A DNA stretch of 19,155 nucleotides. Source: JBBDNV01 sp040877415 (GTDB lineage: Bacteria; Planctomycetota; Planctomycetia; Pirellulales; PALSA-1355). Both the position numbers and the translations under genes were made by a program. Every line of letters begins with the position of its first letter. Position 1 is the first letter of the stretch. The DNA lies in assembly GCA_040877415.1 (NCBI GenBank), contig JBBDNV010000115.1, forward strand, positions 1 through 19,155, given 5' to 3'. Positions 1-7,459 of this stretch are shown one piece after another. The notes beneath the pieces are model-generated. The model did no database searches. It was not told the origin of the DNA and saw only the letters and a program-made list of their open reading frames with translations.

Positions 1-2
1 CC

Positions 3-488
3 TCCCCCGCACAGAACTGGCTCGCCAAAAACCCGCACGCCACCGACCGGGTGATCGCGGTGCTTGGACTGGAGCATCTGGGGCAAATCGAATTTGTGGA
101 AGACGGCAACCGTCTGCGGCAAAGTGGCCGCGTCGACCAATCGAACCTGTGGGTCACGAACAATCAGAAGATGATCGACCTGGCCGTGAAGGCGGTCGAG
201 GACAACGAGCTCCAAGGCGTCTGGGTCCGCGCTCCGGCCCGGCCCGGCAAGAACGGCCGTTCACAGGGACCCTGGTACGGATTGGGCCGCCTGGCCAACG
301 AGCTCGGAAAACCCGGCTTCTCGACCATGGGCACGATGGGCGTCTATTGGTCCACCGCCTCGCGGCTCGACCGTTTCGACGCCGGGCTCTTCTGCCGCCA
401 GATCGCCACTTTCTGCCAACTCACCGGCGAGCTGATGCTGGCGGATATGAGCGAATTGCAGACCGTCCCGGGGCCATCAAATCGATAA
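3..488 (+). CDS. C-terminal part of a possible M28-like peptidase or related protein (5' end outside window)
   Basis: The frame is open from the left edge and ends at TAA 486-488, so only about the last 161 residues are visible. The visible part begins SPAQNWLAKNPHATDRVIAV, and the first internal Met is at position 51. The segment VLGLEHLGQIEF looks like the hydrophobic strand and acidic turn around the metal site of M28 aminopeptidase-type folds. The late segment TMGVYWSTASRLDRFDAGLF sits where M28 proteins carry a strand and loop before the last helix, which here would be CRQIATFCQLTGELMLADM. No complete set of zinc ligands can be confirmed. It could be a degenerate relative or an unrelated secreted hydrolase. 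No gene follows closely on the same strand. The call rests on fold-level resemblance only. Confidence 0.4.
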   Translation, partial: SPAQNWLAKNPHATDRVIAVLGLEHLGQIEFVEDGNRLRQSGRVDQSNLWVTNNQKMIDLAVKAVEDNELQGVWVRAPARPGKNGRSQGPWYGLGRLANELGKPGFSTMGTMGVYWSTASRLDRFDAGLFCRQIATFCQLTGELMLADMSELQTVPGPSNR

Positions 489-550
489 GTAACGTCGCAT
501 TTCTGCACGCCTTGCGCGAGTTGGCGGTGGATGGTGCAAAGACAAGGTGA

Positions 551-703
551 CGTGGCGTGCCGCAAGCCGTAGCATGCCTTCTCGCCTGGCCATGCAGGCC
601 GAGGGACGCCGCATTTCCGCCCGACTGGTTCGCCACGCTCTACTCCGCGTTGGGCATCAACGACGGCGAAGATCTCCACGGGTCAGGTGGCAAAGTTTGT
701 TGA
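551..703 (+). pseudogene. Possible remnant of a 3' gene end (DUF1501-like tail)
   Basis: This stretch lies between the stop at 488 and the gene at 921. One frame, open from the TGA at 548-550 to the TGA at 701-703, reads PPDWFATLYSALGINDGEDL at 617-676. That resembles the tail of planctomycete DUF1501/sulfatase-like proteins, which often end with a segment of the form D-x-x-A-T-x-Y-x-A-L-G-I. The preceding residues do not look like that family, and no start codon or ribosome site precedes the segment. I infer a decayed gene end, but chance similarity is quite possible. Confidence 0.25.
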
Positions 704-920
704 CAAACCCTCGGCGCATGTTGTAAGAAGGTGGGCACGCACGACCCAAACGAAGGGATGCTAACGGCCCGAAAGCGTGGCAAGCCGGACACACCAATCA
801 CCGAACGTGTCCGTTTTCCAAGGATGATTGCGAGCGCGAACGGGTGATTTCGGCACATTAGTCGAACCTCGGTCAAATCACGCAGCCGTCCAGCAGTTTC
901 CTCTGAGAAATGGTGACACC
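704..920. other. Gene-free stretch
   Basis: I see no convincing coding frame, palindrome or promoter here. An in-frame upstream ATG at 828 would extend the next gene. Its extra residues have no signal-peptide character and would move the hydrophobic leader inside the protein, so I place the start at 921. Confidence 0.4.
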
Positions 921-1457
921 ATGACGCGCTATCGAGCAGGCCGTTTTCTAGTACCCGCGGTTGTCCTGACACTGGAACTTGCTTTCGTAGCGGAACACTG
1001 CCTTTCCGTTGAGAAGCAAACGCAATCGGGTCAAGGCACACATCGTACCGAGGTGTCCGTTAAGTCCGCCAGGTTAACCCAAAGCCGGGTCGTCAGCCGC
1101 ACCACGCGAACGTCGAGCGTCACGAAAACACAAGCCGTTTCGGATTTTCGTTACGTGTATTTTGGTCATTACGGTACTTATCACATCACGTCGACCATCG
1201 GCACGGCGCATCAATATGTTGGATGGTACAGCACGCTCGTGGCTCTTAAGTATGAACGAATAGACCCCAATTTTATCTACTATGCCGTCACCGAACACGG
1301 CTATGAGGAGGAGCGGTGGGCATTTGCATTTGTTCCATATTATCCGTGCAACCAGTTCGCCGTCTGGCGCAAGGCCGACTTTAACCGGGATGGAAAACTC
1401 GAGTGGCGGTTCGTCGATCTGGCGGACCGCATCGTTCCAAGACTGCCAGTCGACTAA
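921..1457 (+). CDS. Small secreted hypothetical protein
   Basis: 178 residues, family not recognised. The ATG at 921 is chosen because it begins a typical signal peptide: positive MTRYRAGR, then a hydrophobic run FLVPAVVLTLELAFVA. The ribosome site is weak (GAGA about 12 nt upstream). After the leader comes a Ser/Thr/Arg-rich low-complexity stretch (roughly residues 35-75), then an aromatic-rich globular part with many Tyr and Phe residues. Near the C-terminus ADFNRDGKLEW resembles an EF-hand or dockerin-type calcium loop (D-x-N-x-D-G-x-L). The usual position-12 Glu is Phe, so calcium binding is uncertain. The gene lies 92 nt upstream of the subtilase on the same strand, so joint expression is possible. 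Function unknown. Confidence 0.6.
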   Translation: MTRYRAGRFLVPAVVLTLELAFVAEHCLSVEKQTQSGQGTHRTEVSVKSARLTQSRVVSRTTRTSSVTKTQAVSDFRYVYFGHYGTYHITSTIGTAHQYVGWYSTLVALKYERIDPNFIYYAVTEHGYEEERWAFAFVPYYPCNQFAVWRKADFNRDGKLEWRFVDLADRIVPRLPVD

Positions 1458-1549
1458 CGTTTGCGCATGGCCTGCCTTTGAACGCATCGTGTGCGCGACA
1501 TCTTTGATGCCCTGCGTACCATAAATCAGCAACCGGATTGGGGGTTTGT

Positions 1550-3733
1550 ATGGGCTTCAAACGTTCCAAAACGCAACCGGAGTCGGATTTCAGCTACTTT
1601 GACAAGTTCAAACAGCGTACCGTCCAGTTTCGTCCCAAGGGCGACGAGGTCGTTGCTACATTGCGGACCCGCGGTGCCGACGACGAAGAACATTTCGCGG
1701 CTGCGGAAAAAACGCTCACGGAAGTGGTCGACGAGACGTCCCTGGCCTTTAGCAGGGGTGGCAACGCCGACCTGGGGGTGGGCGTGTATCGCGTACCCGA
1801 ACAAATGCGCGTCGAGGACGCGGCGACTCGCCTGCGTGCCGTATCGAGTGTGGCCAATGCAATCCCCGCCTTTGTCGATGACGAGGGAAACTCGCGATAC
1901 TTGCTCCCGGATGAGTTGACCGTGCAATTCAACGACGATGTTGCCGCGGATGTCGCGGAAAAGTTCATTACCGACAAAGGATCCCGCGTTCTCGTCCGAC
2001 AGCGCACTCGCGGGTACTACACGATCTCCGTCCCCACTGGGAAAGGCTTGTTCGAAACCATCCACGAGCTCAATCAGCTTCCCGAGGTGAGATTTGCGGA
2101 GGGAAGCGAGATGGGGTTCGACGACGCGCTAACCTACTTCCCCGACGACCCTCGTTTTTCAGAGTTGTGGGGGCTGCACAACGTCGGGCAAACCGGAGGC
2201 ACAATCGATGCCGACGTTGACGCTCCGGAAGCCTGGGACCTCGAACGCGGACACCCCCAGGTGATCGTAGCGGTTCTAGACACCGGGGTCGACATTGATC
2301 ACCCGGATCTTGCGGCAAATCTGTTGCCCCGCGGTGCCGAAGATTGGGACTTTTCGGATCCCAATAGTCAGAGCCCGGACGATTCCGACGGACATGGCAC
2401 CCACGTTGCCGGTACCACGGCCGCCGTGGATAACAGTGCCGGCGTCATCGGCGTGGCTCACCGATGCCGCATTATGCCGCTTAAGATCGATCTTACGGCC
2501 GGCATGAATCAAAACCGCGCCGATGCCATCAACTATGTCACCGATCAGGCCCTGGCGAATCCTGGTCGCCGGTACATCATCAACGCTAGTTGGAGAACGA
2601 GCGGCAACATGACGGCCGTGGAATCGGCCATCATTCACGCAAACAACAATAACGTTCTACCTGTCTTTGCTGCGGGCAACACCGACGGGGGCGCGGTCAC
2701 GTATCCCGCGCGCTATCCCCAGACCGTCGCAGTGGCCAATACCGACCACAATGACCGAATCAGCAGCAGCTCGGCCGTCGGTTCGGAAGTTGACGTATCG
2801 GCTCCTGGAACGGCCATTCTGTCCACGGTTCTAAACGGGGGCTACGGGTTGAAAAGTGGAACGTCAATGGCGAGTCCTCATGCTGCCGGCGTGGCCGCAC
2901 TCATCTGGTCGCGCAACCCGCGACTGACAAACCAGCAGGTGCGAAACATTCTGGAAAACACCTGCGACAACATTGACGCCCTCAATCCCGGAATGGCTGG
3001 ATTGATCGGACGCGGTCGAGTGAATGCATTCAGGGCCGTACGCGAAACTCCCTTGCCGGTCACGCCCGTGCGCAGCTTTCCCTTCCCCCAAATCAACAAT
3101 GGGGACGGATCCGGTTTGGCCTTCGCTCCGAATCTGCCTAACGGCGCCGGGACGCGGCACGCGATCTTCTTTCTCACCCAGCGGCCGTTTTCGGAACGTA
3201 TCCATTTTCTCGATCCGCAAACCGGGACTCCCTTTGCAACCGTCGTTCCTGTCGGCAACGATACCATTGGCTGCCTCGAATGGAACGGCACGTCGATTCT
3301 CGCCGCCAACGTCTTTCCCAACGGATGGATCAAGAGGATTAATCCGACCACGGGTGCGGAAGAAGGTAAAATCCGAGTTCCATCCGGGCGCGGACATGGT
3401 CTGGCACTCCGCGGTACCCGACTTTATTACTCGACAGTCGCCAAGGTGCACGAAATCGACGCGGCAACCGGACAGCTCGTTAGCCAGTTCCCCGCCCCGG
3501 GCGGAAATTGTTACTCTTTGGCAGCCGAGGCAGGCCGCCTGTTCTGCGGCAACTCCGAACGGGGCGTGGTGACCGTGTACGATGTCGTCAATCATTTTGT
3601 CGTGGGTGAATTTGCCGTGCCCGGCGGCGGCGCTCGCCGCGTCGACGGCCTCGCGTTGGACCCAACGCAAAAGGAACTGTTTGTCGCCAACCAGAGCACA
3701 AACACCATCCACGTACTCCATCTCGAATTCTGA
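1550..3733 (+). CDS. Subtilisin-family (S8) serine protease with C-terminal propeller-like region
   Basis: 727 residues. The catalytic triad is complete: Asp244 in AVLDTGVDIDHPDL, His282 in DGHGTHVAG, Ser439 in GTSMASPHAAGVAAL, with the oxyanion Asn377 in FAAGNTDGG. Residues 1 to about 225 form a long N-terminal region. Its later part, with LPDELTVQFNDD and PEVRFAEGSEMGF, resembles the fervidolysin-type propeptide. The S8 domain covers about 210-500. Residues from about 510 to the end contain short beta repeats of the type ALRGTRLYYST...VHEIDAATGQLVSQF, like an NHL/YncE-type propeller. The ATG at 1550 follows a GGGGG tract (1540-1544); a TTG at 1538 would overlap that site. The N-terminus (MGFKRSKTQPESDF) is not a signal peptide, which is odd for a protease with a propeptide-like region. 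Export may be non-classical, or the enzyme may stay inside the cell. Confidence 0.93.
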   Translation: MGFKRSKTQPESDFSYFDKFKQRTVQFRPKGDEVVATLRTRGADDEEHFAAAEKTLTEVVDETSLAFSRGGNADLGVGVYRVPEQMRVEDAATRLRAVSSVANAIPAFVDDEGNSRYLLPDELTVQFNDDVAADVAEKFITDKGSRVLVRQRTRGYYTISVPTGKGLFETIHELNQLPEVRFAEGSEMGFDDALTYFPDDPRFSELWGLHNVGQTGGTIDADVDAPEAWDLERGHPQVIVAVLDTGVDIDHPDLAANLLPRGAEDWDFSDPNSQSPDDSDGHGTHVAGTTAAVDNSAGVIGVAHRCRIMPLKIDLTAGMNQNRADAINYVTDQALANPGRRYIINASWRTSGNMTAVESAIIHANNNNVLPVFAAGNTDGGAVTYPARYPQTVAVANTDHNDRISSSSAVGSEVDVSAPGTAILSTVLNGGYGLKSGTSMASPHAAGVAALIWSRNPRLTNQQVRNILENTCDNIDALNPGMAGLIGRGRVNAFRAVRETPLPVTPVRSFPFPQINNGDGSGLAFAPNLPNGAGTRHAIFFLTQRPFSERIHFLDPQTGTPFATVVPVGNDTIGCLEWNGTSILAANVFPNGWIKRINPTTGAEEGKIRVPSGRGHGLALRGTRLYYSTVAKVHEIDAATGQLVSQFPAPGGNCYSLAAEAGRLFCGNSERGVVTVYDVVNHFVVGEFAVPGGGARRVDGLALDPTQKELFVANQSTNTIHVLHLEF

Positions 3734-3905
3734 TGGAGGCGCGGCCGACTCGCTCGGCGCTGGCGGCGCAGTCCCCGCCCAGTGGGTGGCCAAATCGACG
3801 AATTAGCCATCCAAGCCGCAGAATCCGCCATTTCTGCGGAGGCTGGCTCCGACCGCGCGGCGTTCTGGCGCAGCGCTCGCCGTTGCTTGCTGCTCGCCCA
3901 AATTA

Positions 3906-3933
3906 TTTCAGCAGGCGGCCAAAGTGTTATAAC
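3906..3933 (+). promoter_or_regulatory. Possible sigma70-like promoter for the GYD gene
   Basis: TATAAC at 3928-3933 is a good -10 box. The -35 candidate TTTCAG at 3906-3911 with a 16-nt spacer is weak. The GYD start lies 43 nt downstream of the -10, a sensible leader length. Confidence 0.35.
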
Positions 3934-3976
3934 AGAAGCCGGGCCCCACGACATTTCCAACCACGGAGGCAGATTC

Positions 3977-4273
3977 ATGGCAACGTTCATCAGCACCATC
4001 AATTTCACGCCCAAGGGCGTCGAGGCGATCGGCGAGACCACCAAGCGGGCGGCCGCGTTCAAGAGCGCGGTCAAAAAAATGGGCGTCAAGGTTTCGGACA
4101 TCTACTGGACGCTCGGTCCCTTCGATGGCGTCGTGATTTTCGACGCCCCCGACGACGAAAGCGCCACGGCGGCCATGCTGCAACTGTGTTCGAAGGGAAA
4201 CGTGCACACGTCGACCGTTCGCGCTTTCGACGCCTCTCAAATCGAAAAGATCATCGCGAAGCTTTCGAAATAG
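3977..4273 (+). CDS. GYD domain-containing protein
   Basis: 98 residues, matching the usual length of the GYD family (small alpha/beta dimeric-barrel-like proteins named after a Gly-Tyr-Asp motif). Landmarks seen: the N-terminal strand ATFISTINFTPKGVEAI, a helix with KRAAAFKSAVKKMG, the strand VSDIYWTLGPFDGVVIFDAP where the GYD-type motif appears as GPFDGV, then the helix ESATAAMLQLCSKGNV and a final strand and helix. The ATG at 3977 has a strong ribosome site, GGAGG at 3965-3969. Longer in-frame starts upstream (e.g. 3782) give sequence unlike the family and are rejected. The biochemical role of the family is not established. The gene is convergent with the FAH gene, with a palindromic element between them. 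Confidence 0.9.
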   Translation: MATFISTINFTPKGVEAIGETTKRAAAFKSAVKKMGVKVSDIYWTLGPFDGVVIFDAPDDESATAAMLQLCSKGNVHTSTVRAFDASQIEKIIAKLSK

Positions 4274-4280
4274 ACAAGCT

Positions 4281-4379
4281 GGGTGCCACGGGTGGCTTGT
4301 CCACCCGTGCGATTGCGGGCATGCCACTGCTTCGAGGAACAGCATGCTCACGCAAGCGTGAGCATGGCACCAGGCACCC
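4281..4379. repeat. Nested palindromic intergenic element
   Basis: Two perfect hairpins lie in this segment: a 9-bp stem at 4287-4295/4301-4309 with loop CTTGT, and an 11-bp stem at 4343-4353/4356-4366 with loop AA. The outer sequence GGTGCCA (4282-4288) can also pair with TGGCACC (4365-4371), and GGGTGCC (4281-4287) with GGCACCC (4373-4379), so the whole segment can fold as one branched structure. It fills the gap between the 3' ends of two convergent genes. From memory, similar GGGTGCCAC...GGTGG palindromes are scattered in planctomycete genomes. It may also end transcription from both sides. Confidence 0.7.
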
Positions 4380-4389
4380 GAGTTGACGG

Positions 4390-5364
4390 TTATCGACCTG
4401 CCGACGACGACGCGACGACCGGATTGACCAGGGTCCCGACGCCTTCGATCTCGACCTCGACCTTGTCGCCCGGCTTGATCGCGCTGGTCGTGCCCGGGGT
4501 CCCGGTGAAGATCAGGTCGCCCGGGTGCAGGGTCACGTGCTGGCTGATGAAGCTGACGGTCTTGGCCAGGTTGTGGATGAGCTGGCTGGTGCGCTCCTCC
4601 TGCATCACCTTGCCATTAAGCCGCAGTCGCACGAGCAGGTCGTCGTAATTCAACCCTGCCGCGATATACGGCCCGATCGGGCCGAACGTGTCGCTCCCTT
4701 TCGCCCGCCACCACTGGACGTCGTTTTTCTGCCAGTCGCGCGCGCTCACGTCGTTGCCGCAGGCGACTCCCAGGATGCAGTCTCGGGCCTCCGCCTCGCT
4801 GACGTTTTCGGCCTTTTTGCCGATGACGATCACCAGCTCGGCCTCGAAATGCACGTCGCCCGTTCCCGGCGGAATGACGATCGGCTGGCCGCTGGCCACC
4901 AGGCACGAGGGCGTTTTGAAGAACACTTGCGGCAACTGAAATTTCTCGGGCACTTCGCCCGGTTTGACGCTTTCGACCGTCGTCTTGCTGTCGGACGTCG
5001 TCTGGCCCGACCTGGCGTCGGTCGTCACTTTCGTCGTTGTGGTGACGGTGGTCACATGGTTTCCGCCGCCCAGGTGGCTCTTGTAACTGCCCGCTAGCGC
5101 CAACACCTGGCTCGGGCGCGCCACGGGCACCAGCAGCTTGACGCTGGCCAGCGGATACGTGCGCTTGCCCGGCCGCCACTCGCCGAACAAGTCGCCGTCA
5201 ATCTCGCGCACCTCGTCTCCCTCGACAATTCCGTACGCCACGGTGTCTCCGATCTGAAATCGGGCATAGCGCGTCACGTTGGCGGCCTGGCTCGCCCAGC
5301 ACGTGACAAGCAATCCGCAAGCGACCAACAAGGCGGACATAACGGCGAATCGTCGACGGTGCAT
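4390..5364 (-). CDS. Exported fumarylacetoacetate hydrolase (FAH) family protein
   Basis: 324 residues. The FAH C-terminal fold is clear: metal ligands Glu174 and Glu176 in HFEAELVIVIGKK, Asp205 in CGNDVSARDWQ, then WWRAKGSDTFGPIGPYI and the C-terminal FISQHVTLHPGDLIFTGTPG. The family uses a divalent metal to cleave or decarboxylate 2-keto acid-type substrates; the substrate here cannot be told. Unusual points are an N-terminal hydrophobic leader (HRRRFAVMSALLVACGLLVT) ending near SQAA, which predicts export, and a Thr/Ser/Lys-rich insert at about residues 102-138 between SYKSHLGGG and the FFKTPS strand. The start is set at the second ATG (5364), because AAAGGAG abuts an upstream ATG at 5370 but sits 6 nt before this one. 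The gene lies 60 nt downstream of the YhfC-like gene and may be the end of that operon. Confidence 0.88.
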   Translation of the reverse strand: MHRRRFAVMSALLVACGLLVTCWASQAANVTRYARFQIGDTVAYGIVEGDEVREIDGDLFGEWRPGKRTYPLASVKLLVPVARPSQVLALAGSYKSHLGGGNHVTTVTTTTKVTTDARSGQTTSDSKTTVESVKPGEVPEKFQLPQVFFKTPSCLVASGQPIVIPPGTGDVHFEAELVIVIGKKAENVSEAEARDCILGVACGNDVSARDWQKNDVQWWRAKGSDTFGPIGPYIAAGLNYDDLLVRLRLNGKVMQEERTSQLIHNLAKTVSFISQHVTLHPGDLIFTGTPGTTSAIKPGDKVEVEIEGVGTLVNPVVASSSAGR

Positions 5365-5424
5365 GACCATCTCCTTTGATCGGAAACTTGAAATGCTGGT
5401 GTTGCCGGACCGGCCGCCCTCATT

Positions 5425-6138
5425 CTAAGCGCGTGCCGTTGGCAGCACCACAATCCGCGGCGTTTTTCTTGCATACCACCGGTGCAGGAGCCAAACGAGC
5501 ACGCACGGATACAGCCCAAAGCTTACGGCGAGTCCCGCCGCGGCTCCGGCTGAGCCCAGCGCGGTCGTCCAGGGCATGTCCTGCCAGAAGTGCCATACCA
5601 TGGCGACGATCAAGAACCCGATCGCTTTGCGCTCGATCGAGCGAAAAACGACCGCGGTGAAGCACGCCTGCACGATAAACGCCCCCAGCACGTGGTAGAC
5701 CGCGTCGGCCACAAGCGCCGCCGGCGCCAGTTGGGCCGATTTTGTCCGCTCGAGCGCGCAAAGCATGCATTCCCCGCCCGAATGACCCGCGGCATAGACC
5801 AACACGGTTCTCCAATCGACAACCGCGACCGACCGGCGGACGATCCCCAGCGCCGCATAGCGAAATGACTCCTCGAACACTCCCGCAAGCGTCGCGAAGA
5901 CCAGGCTGTGCGCCAGGGTCGGTTGGTCCGGCGCGAGACCCAGCCAGGCCAGGAGCCCCAACAGGCCGTCGATCGAGATCCAGGCCAGCAGAAACGTCGC
6001 CATGCCCAGGGCGAACACGTTAAAGTCTCGACGCGCGCGCCTGCCGCTCGCGAGCAGAAACAAGGCCGCCGGGCCGGCGAAGTACAAGCCGTAGCCCAAC
6101 CAGCCCAGCACCTGAGCGACGGCCGGCGAAATCGTCAT
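5425..6138 (-). CDS. YhfC-family putative intramembrane metalloprotease
   Basis: 237 residues with about seven hydrophobic segments. It carries the YhfC/CPBP-like signature: Glu89-Glu90-x2-Arg93 in VFEESFRYAAL, Gly118-His119 in AAGHSGGE with Glu123, then ALER with Glu130, and His149 in VYHVLGAFI. In this family the Glu and His residues in the membrane are proposed to bind a metal. Substrates are unknown. The ATG at 6138 lies 2 nt after the stop of the upstream gene (6141), which suggests translational coupling. The frame stays open far upstream (to 6768), but that part is antisense-like shadow of the upstream gene and lacks family features. The natural partner in context is the upstream polytopic protein. 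Confidence 0.85.
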   Translation of the reverse strand: MTISPAVAQVLGWLGYGLYFAGPAALFLLASGRRARRDFNVFALGMATFLLAWISIDGLLGLLAWLGLAPDQPTLAHSLVFATLAGVFEESFRYAALGIVRRSVAVVDWRTVLVYAAGHSGGECMLCALERTKSAQLAPAALVADAVYHVLGAFIVQACFTAVVFRSIERKAIGFLIVAMVWHFWQDMPWTTALGSAGAAAGLAVSFGLYPCVLVWLLHRWYARKTPRIVVLPTARA

Positions 6139-6140
6139 GG

Positions 6141-7244
6141 TCAGGCCTGGGCCGGCGCCGGCTGCGGAAAGTACAACGGGCCAAGCGTCTTGCGGAAGTA
6201 GGGATCGCCAAACTTCCAGATGAACGCCTCCATGAAATAGTGGAACACGAACAGTCCGTCGAACACGTGAATCACGAGGGCGTATGTCACGGGAGAATCC
6301 TGGATGGTCGCCCCGCTGCGGCCCAGCCACAGGTACAACGCGGAAATCGCCAGCAAGGCCGCATAGAAAACCAGCTTGTGGCGGCGCAACCGCGCGTACC
6401 AGCGATCCAGGCGGCTGTCCTCGTCCAGCTTCGACTTGAAACACCGGGGCACCATCAGCACGTGATACTCGACGTAGTGAATCGCCAGCGCAAACAGGTA
6501 GAGGGCCGTGCTGTAAATGGCCAGGCCCGCCGCCCCCGACTGCAACAGCAAATAGCCCAGCGGCGCCACGAGCGCCGCGGGCCTCGACGCCTTTCGCGCC
6601 GCCGTCGCGTAGCCGTACAGAATCGCGGCGAAGAATCCACACGCTATCGCCAGCGCCGCCAGAAACGCCGGGTTGCCTGGATCGACGCGGTGGTCGGCCG
6701 CCAGAAACGTGAGGAAGATCAGCACCACCAGCGTCATGAAGTATCCCTGTTCGGCCCGCCGCATCCACGCGGGAAAAAGCGTCCCCGACTTGCCTTTGAA
6801 CAATTGGTGCACGCCGAAATTCTGCCGATTGAAGTGCAGAAAGTCGAGAAAACGAATCGCCGCGAACAGCACCACCGCGAACCCCACGAACCGCAGATTG
6901 AGCCCCAGCGCGAAATACAGGTCAAAGAAAGCGAAGATCACGATCGGCACGGCAAAGAAAATGATCCGATTCTTCGTCGAGCTGGCAAAGTGCCGCAGAT
7001 TGCCCCATTGAAAGTAAATCGTGAGCGTCAGGAAGAAGTGCGTCAGCCCCAGACAACACACGTAAACCTGGGCCGGCGTCGACAGCGCGATCGACTCCAT
7101 CGTCGATAGGGCCGTCCCCAGGTGCGCGCCGGCGGCCAGCGTCAGCGGAATCGTCAGCCCGAAAAACGCGCCGAAAATCAGCAAAAGCGGCAGCGGCTGC
7201 TCGAGATAGGGCCTCGCCGGGCCCCTTTCCGCCGGGGTGCTCAT
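6141..7244 (-). CDS. Polytopic membrane protein with intramembrane His/acidic motifs (uncharacterised)
   Basis: 367 residues, roughly nine or ten membrane segments, family not recognised with certainty. Striking polar residues sit in otherwise hydrophobic helices: His69 (GLTHFFLTLTIYFQW), Asp108, Asp134/His137 followed by RQNFGVHQLFKG (His146), His256-x2-Glu259-x-His261 (AIHYVEYHVLMVP), and His326-x2-Asp329-x5-His335-x3-Glu339 (IHVFDGLFVFHYFMEAF). Such a set suggests a metal or di-metal site within the membrane, as in membrane oxygenases and desaturases, but the classic spacing of those families is not present. The C-terminus ends in FGDPYFRKTLGPLYF plus a Pro/Ala tail. No ribosome site is obvious before the ATG at 7244, so the start is less certain. 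It is the first gene of a minus-strand unit with the YhfC protease. Confidence 0.85.
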   Translation of the reverse strand: MSTPAERGPARPYLEQPLPLLLIFGAFFGLTIPLTLAAGAHLGTALSTMESIALSTPAQVYVCCLGLTHFFLTLTIYFQWGNLRHFASSTKNRIIFFAVPIVIFAFFDLYFALGLNLRFVGFAVVLFAAIRFLDFLHFNRQNFGVHQLFKGKSGTLFPAWMRRAEQGYFMTLVVLIFLTFLAADHRVDPGNPAFLAALAIACGFFAAILYGYATAARKASRPAALVAPLGYLLLQSGAAGLAIYSTALYLFALAIHYVEYHVLMVPRCFKSKLDEDSRLDRWYARLRRHKLVFYAALLAISALYLWLGRSGATIQDSPVTYALVIHVFDGLFVFHYFMEAFIWKFGDPYFRKTLGPLYFPQPAPAQA

Positions 7245-7459
7245 GGCTTGTGTCGTCCGCTGGTTTTCTGGCGCGCACTCGAAAACGCTACTGAAAACCT
7301 AGGTCACGGATGACACGCCGCGGCGGGCCGCGCGCGCTCGCAACACCCATCTTCGCAAGGGCTTACGGAGATTCCTCGCAAGCGTGCTTTGACGGTCCCG
7401 TCGGCTCGTCCGTTGACGCCGCCAGAATCGCCGCGCGGCCCGGCGAAACGACGCGCGAC
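7245..7459. other. Gene-free gap between minus-strand units
   Basis: This gap separates the start of the polytopic membrane protein gene from the end of the DinB-like gene. It should hold the promoter for the membrane-protein operon, but I see no clear -35/-10 pair. No strong palindrome was noticed. Confidence 0.4.

Noticed and set aside
2864..3793. A 309-residue minus-strand frame
   Set aside because: It is antisense to the subtilase catalytic Ser region and propeller tail, with no recognisable domain or ribosome site.
5425..6768. A 447-residue minus-strand frame as one long gene
   Set aside because: Only the part from 6138 downward has YhfC features. The upstream part is a shadow of the polytopic membrane protein read in another frame on the same strand.
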